From: an uncultured Candidatus Saccharibacteria bacterium
Lineage (GTDB): Bacteria > Patescibacteriota > Saccharimonadia > Saccharimonadales > Saccharimonadaceae
Direction: 5' to 3'
Assembly (NCBI GenBank): GCA_948945085.1
Contig: CARBGY010000004.1
Location: 1-64,000 of the forward strand
Length of the DNA stretch: 64,000 nt
Below, one piece after another: positions 61,000 through 64,000 of this stretch. Under the pieces are notes generated by a model. The model ran no database searches. It saw nothing but the letters and a program-made list of their open reading frames with translations, and was not told the DNA's origin. Within the stretch, counting starts at the first letter, position 1, and each line of letters starts with the position of its first letter. A program made the position numbers and the translations under genes.

Positions 61000-61470
61000 G
61001 TGACGAAGAAAACTAAAACGGAAAAGGCGGTAGAAGCTCTTGCTGAATCAGTAGGGGCTGGTGAAACTGTTGTAAAAGACACAACAAAAAACAGAGGTGA
61101 AAAACAAGCGGTCAAGAGGTCAGGTTGTACTCCTAATCCCGAAGGGCATAACCAAACTACGCCGAGCGAAAAGTATGGTGGTGAATCGTATATGGACACC
61201 AAAACTCGAATGAAGATTTACTGCGAGCATCACCCAGCAGCACAGATCAAGATTATTGAGGGCATTATCGAGCAAGCCCCAAAGAATGCTAAATTCGCCA
61301 AGCTATTCGTAGAAATGACTGGCGGCACTGATCCAACTGAAACGAAGATTACTGGTGAAGTGGAACAGATTGTCGAAAGCCCCCTGAATGGTCTCACGAT
61401 CGAAGAATTGCGTTCGCTCAAAGCCTTAAAAGCTGAGCAAAAGGAGAACCAAGATGCAGAAAAAGCGTAA
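61000..61470 (+). CDS. Probable terminase small subunit
   Basis: 156 residues, GTG start. A Lys/Glu-rich N terminus, then TPNPEGHNQTTP, a helical middle (RMKIYCEHHPAAQIKIIEGI) and VEMTGGTDPTETKITGEVE, a pattern common in small terminases and DUF5681-like neighbours of large terminases. The C terminus is a charged helix. First gene behind module 2, 250 nt before the large terminase. Confidence 0.65.
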   Translation: MTKKTKTEKAVEALAESVGAGETVVKDTTKNRGEKQAVKRSGCTPNPEGHNQTTPSEKYGGESYMDTKTRMKIYCEHHPAAQIKIIEGIIEQAPKNAKFAKLFVEMTGGTDPTETKITGEVEQIVESPLNGLTIEELRSLKALKAEQKENQDAEKA

Positions 61471-61609
61471 GTTTAAGCTCAAGCCCCAAACCCTGATGGA
61501 TACGGCACGCTGGCGTATCTCTCCTGAGGCTAAAGGCAAGATGGACGAATACATTAAGTGGCTAGAGAAGAAGAAACATGAGCTAGAAAAGAGGAAAAAT
61601 GAGGTCTGA
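61454..61609 (+). CDS. Small basic phage protein, 51 residues
   Basis: Begins MQKKRKFKLKPQTLMDTARW and ends in a charged helix (KWLEKKKHELEKRKNEV). AAGGAG lies 8 nt before the ATG; it overlaps the previous gene by 17 nt and the next by 11 nt, which supports coding. Function unknown. Confidence 0.6.
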   Translation: MQKKRKFKLKPQTLMDTARWRISPEAKGKMDEYIKWLEKKKHELEKRKNEV

Positions 61610-61733
61610 GCCAACGCTAGAATTGACACCAGAGGAAATTAAAATGTTGCCAGCATTCCCTCCACAAAACTTTACTAAAGAAAAAGCAGTGGAGCTGGTT
61701 AGGCTTATCAAGGGGGTGCAAAATGATAAATAG
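61599..61733 (+). CDS. Small phage protein, 44 residues
   Basis: Begins MRSEPTLELTPEEIKMLPAF. It overlaps the previous gene by 11 nt and the large terminase by 11 nt. The only support is tight packing and codon pattern; ribosome-binding site GAGGAAA is 4 nt upstream. Confidence 0.5.
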   Translation: MRSEPTLELTPEEIKMLPAFPPQNFTKEKAVELVRLIKGVQNDK

Positions 61734-63171
61734 TCACGACAAAGCCATTCTCGACAAGATTACCGACCGAGATATTGATATTGCAATGGCTCACAATAAC
61801 TTGTGGCACTTCTGCAATACGCTCTACCCAACATTCTACACTACAGAGCGTGAGTATCTTGTAGATCTATGTGATCGTATTGAGAAGTTTGTCGAGGAAT
61901 CGCCCAAACACTTTCTCATTATTAACGCACCACCTCGCCACGGTAAATCACTTACGGCTCAATGTCTAACTTCGTGGCTATTTGGCAGAGATCCGAAAAA
62001 CAGGGTCATGACGGCATCCTATAACGAAGAAGTAGCTAGTGTATTCTCTCGAAGTGTGCGAGATATGATTTCTACCGAGCCTATGGGCGATCGCATTGTT
62101 TATAACCATATTTTCCCCAAGACTAAGATAAAATACGGCGATGCCGCTGCAAAACGCTGGAAACTGGAGAAACAAACGCAATATGCCTATCTTGCCACCT
62201 CTCCAAACGGTACGGCAACAGGCTTTGGTTGCGATTTCCTGATTTGTGATGACCTTATCAAGAATGCCGAAGAAGCCTATAACGAAATGGCTCTAGATGC
62301 TACTTGGAGCTGGTTTACTAACACAATGCTCTCTCGCTTGGAAGGCAAACGCAAGACCATCATTATTATGACTCGTTGGGCAGACGGAGACTTGGCTGGA
62401 CGAGTGATCAATGGTTTCGGTGATGAGGTGGAAGTTATTACCTACAAAGCCCAAGACGAGGACGGCAAAATGCTCTGTGAGGACATTTTGGACGCTGACT
62501 CCTATGCGATCATCAAGCAAGAAATGAACCCTGATATTGTGGAGGCTAACTATAATCAAACGCCAATCGACATTAAGGGGCGGTTGTATAGCGAATTCAA
62601 GATCTGGGAAGAAAAGCCCAAAATGCCAGTTATCTATGACTACACAGATACGGCTGATACTGGCACGGACTACCTTGTTTCGGTCGTATATGGCGTGTAT
62701 GAGCATGAGGTCTACATTCTTGATCTCATTTGCACAGATGCACCAATGGAGGTAACTGAGCCAGCGACTGCCAAGCTGCTCACTGAAAATGAGGTCAATA
62801 AGGCAGTTATCGAATCTAACAACGGCGGACGAGGTTTTGCGAGGAACTTGAGCCGACAGCTAACTGATTTGGGCAATTTCAAAACACAGGTTAAAGACCA
62901 ACCTCAAACTCACAACAAGGAGAGCCGTATTTTGGCTAGCTCGGCGTGGGTGCAAAACCATGTCTATATGCCGTTTAACTGGAAGAATAAGTATCCCGAA
63001 TTTTACAGGCAGGTAATGAACTATCAGAGGAAAGGCAAAAATGCTCATGACGATGCCGTAGATGTTTTGGCGGCAATTTATGAGAGTGTTGCTAACACGC
63101 CTAAGGCGAGAATCTACACCGATGCAGATCTCAATAGGTCTGCTAGAGGGCGACAGCCATTTACGAGATAA
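61723..63171 (+). CDS. Terminase large subunit
   Basis: 482 residues. The ATPase part has Walker A INAPPRHGKSLTAQCL (about 67-82), Walker B FLICDDLIKNAEEAY and coupling motif TIIIMTRWADGDLAG; the nuclease part has an Asp in DYTDTADTGTDYLVSVV and AHDDAVDVLAAIYE near the end. It packages DNA into capsids at the portal. GGGGGTG 7-13 nt before the ATG. Confidence 0.95.
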   Translation: MINSHDKAILDKITDRDIDIAMAHNNLWHFCNTLYPTFYTTEREYLVDLCDRIEKFVEESPKHFLIINAPPRHGKSLTAQCLTSWLFGRDPKNRVMTASYNEEVASVFSRSVRDMISTEPMGDRIVYNHIFPKTKIKYGDAAAKRWKLEKQTQYAYLATSPNGTATGFGCDFLICDDLIKNAEEAYNEMALDATWSWFTNTMLSRLEGKRKTIIIMTRWADGDLAGRVINGFGDEVEVITYKAQDEDGKMLCEDILDADSYAIIKQEMNPDIVEANYNQTPIDIKGRLYSEFKIWEEKPKMPVIYDYTDTADTGTDYLVSVVYGVYEHEVYILDLICTDAPMEVTEPATAKLLTENEVNKAVIESNNGGRGFARNLSRQLTDLGNFKTQVKDQPQTHNKESRILASSAWVQNHVYMPFNWKNKYPEFYRQVMNYQRKGKNAHDDAVDVLAAIYESVANTPKARIYTDADLNRSARGRQPFTR

Positions 63172-63180
63172 GGAGGAATT

Positions 63181-64000
63181 ATGGCGATCAATAAACGAAC
63201 TTACATCCTACCCAAAGGAACTGAACCAACCGCAGAAGTTATTTCTGACCTACTTGGCAGCGTCAAGCGAACTCAAGAAGTCAAGAAATATGACCTGCTT
63301 GAACAGTATTACAACGCCGAGGCTATCACGCAGGACAATAGCCACAAAGAGCCTTTAATTGCCGTGACGGCTTATTCTCGTTATATTACGAGTCTAAATT
63401 GTGGCTATTTGCTTGGCAACCCAGTTACCTACAATGCAAGTGAAGGTCACGATATTGAGAAGATTCAAGAAGCATACGATGCTCAGAAGATTCAAAACAT
63501 CGACATTAAGTTGGAGAACGATGCTAGTAAGTTCGGACACGGCTTTGAGCGTATCTATATCAATGAGGACGGCGACTGTCGTAGTGCTGCCATTGACCCA
63601 CGCAGTGTTGTGCTAGTCCGAGATAATACCGTAGAACATCGCAAGATGTTTGCCCTCATCTATGTCGAATCCGTAGATGAAAAAGGCGAAGTGATCGATG
63701 GCGAATATGAGCTGACCATTCTCACTCGTGACAAAATTATGGAACGGAAGTTGCAGGGCGGCTCATTGGTGGGCGATGAAAAGGGCGACCTTAGCCATGT
63801 ATTCAGCGATGTGCCTGTGGTCGAATATATCAATGACGATGATCTGATTGGCGACTTCGAGGCGGTGCTACCTCTAATTGATGCCTATAACATTCTACAG
63901 ACAGCACGAGTAAATGATCGCTTGAAGACTGCGAATGCCCTGTTGCTTGTGAGTGGTGGTAATCTTGGTAAAGAACAGGTGGATGCGATTATGGAGGGTC
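63181..64000 (+). CDS. Portal protein (SPP1 gp6-like), 5' part
   Basis: 273 residues before the window ends, no stop. AYSRYITSLNCGYLLGNPVT, DASKFGHGFERIYINEDGD and PVVEYINDDDLIGDFEAVLP, then LIDAYNILQTARVND, are typical of SPP1-type portals, which form the dodecameric DNA gate. AAGGAGG lies 5 nt before the ATG, 9 nt after the terminase stop. Confidence 0.93.
   Translation, partial: MAINKRTYILPKGTEPTAEVISDLLGSVKRTQEVKKYDLLEQYYNAEAITQDNSHKEPLIAVTAYSRYITSLNCGYLLGNPVTYNASEGHDIEKIQEAYDAQKIQNIDIKLENDASKFGHGFERIYINEDGDCRSAAIDPRSVVLVRDNTVEHRKMFALIYVESVDEKGEVIDGEYELTILTRDKIMERKLQGGSLVGDEKGDLSHVFSDVPVVEYINDDDLIGDFEAVLPLIDAYNILQTARVNDRLKTANALLLVSGGNLGKEQVDAIMEG

Larger units (their letters stand above)
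54300..64000. mobile_element. Prophage, left part (right end outside the window)
   Basis: Integrase, control region, fibre genes, a diversity-generating retroelement, terminase and portal follow in one block after hisS. Rightward genes from 55992 are closely packed. The left boundary lies between the orphan stem-loop (54262) and the integrase stop (54347); the exact attachment site cannot be fixed without the right end. Confidence 0.9.

Overview
The window looks like a chromosome segment of a small-genome Patescibacteria (Candidate Phyla Radiation) bacterium, most likely a Saccharibacteria (TM7) relative. I infer this from compact, often overlapping genes, many leaderless promoters, the eukaryote-type glycyl-tRNA synthetase, a PilB-type pilus ATPase, lipoprotein and adhesin genes without database-style names, and standard-code use of TGA as a stop. 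The lineage is an inference; no rRNA is present to settle it.

Bases 1-35,800 and 48,500-54,200 are host chromosome. They carry glycolysis (pyruvate kinase, phosphoglycerate kinase, a PfkB-like/class I aldolase fusion), translation (L25, L27, GlyRS, HisRS, tRNA-Glu, tRNA-Thr, tRNA-Leu), DNA repair (XseAB, RecO, RarA), pyrophosphatase, a two-component pair, an ABC exporter, a pilus ATPase, envelope glycosyltransferases, a DsbA-like pair and a large PA14/fibro-slime adhesin. Two promoter types recur. One is leaderless, with TATAAT about 6-10 nt before the ATG. The other is TTGACA-N17-TAnnAT with a TGTG extension, followed at once by a stem-loop and a leader that ends in a strong Shine-Dalgarno; it serves most of the lineage-specific surface, secreted or unknown genes. 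Three promoterless 'headless' cassettes of a lectin-like variable domain lie between housekeeping genes in the first 6 kb, and two of them are identical over 230 bp.

Bases about 35,826-48,513 are an integrative element inserted inside a tRNA-Leu(UAA) gene. Both ends carry a full-length tRNA-Leu; the halves were exchanged by recombination. Repeats with 12-bp spacing (TTGTTGTA) flank both junctions. Cargo is a Sau3AI-like restriction endonuclease with its cytosine methyltransferase, a second cytosine methyltransferase, an AlbA/Schlafen-type protein, an HsdR_N-type nuclease-like protein, a small HD hydrolase and a zinc-ribbon protein. A RepA-like ATPase, a small helix-turn-helix protein and a tyrosine recombinase form the mobility/replication module, preceded by a strongly structured non-coding segment.

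From about 54,300 to the end is the left part of a prophage: leftward integrase, a region with twin operators and DnaA-box-like sites, a small winged-helix-like gene, then rightward fibre/baseplate genes, a complete diversity-generating retroelement (target gene with variable repeat, hairpin, Avd, template repeat, reverse transcriptase), and the packaging genes (small and large terminase, portal; the portal runs off the window). All 15 differences between the 121-bp template and variable repeats are at template adenines. Two phage transcription units start with a promoter followed directly by a terminator-like hairpin.
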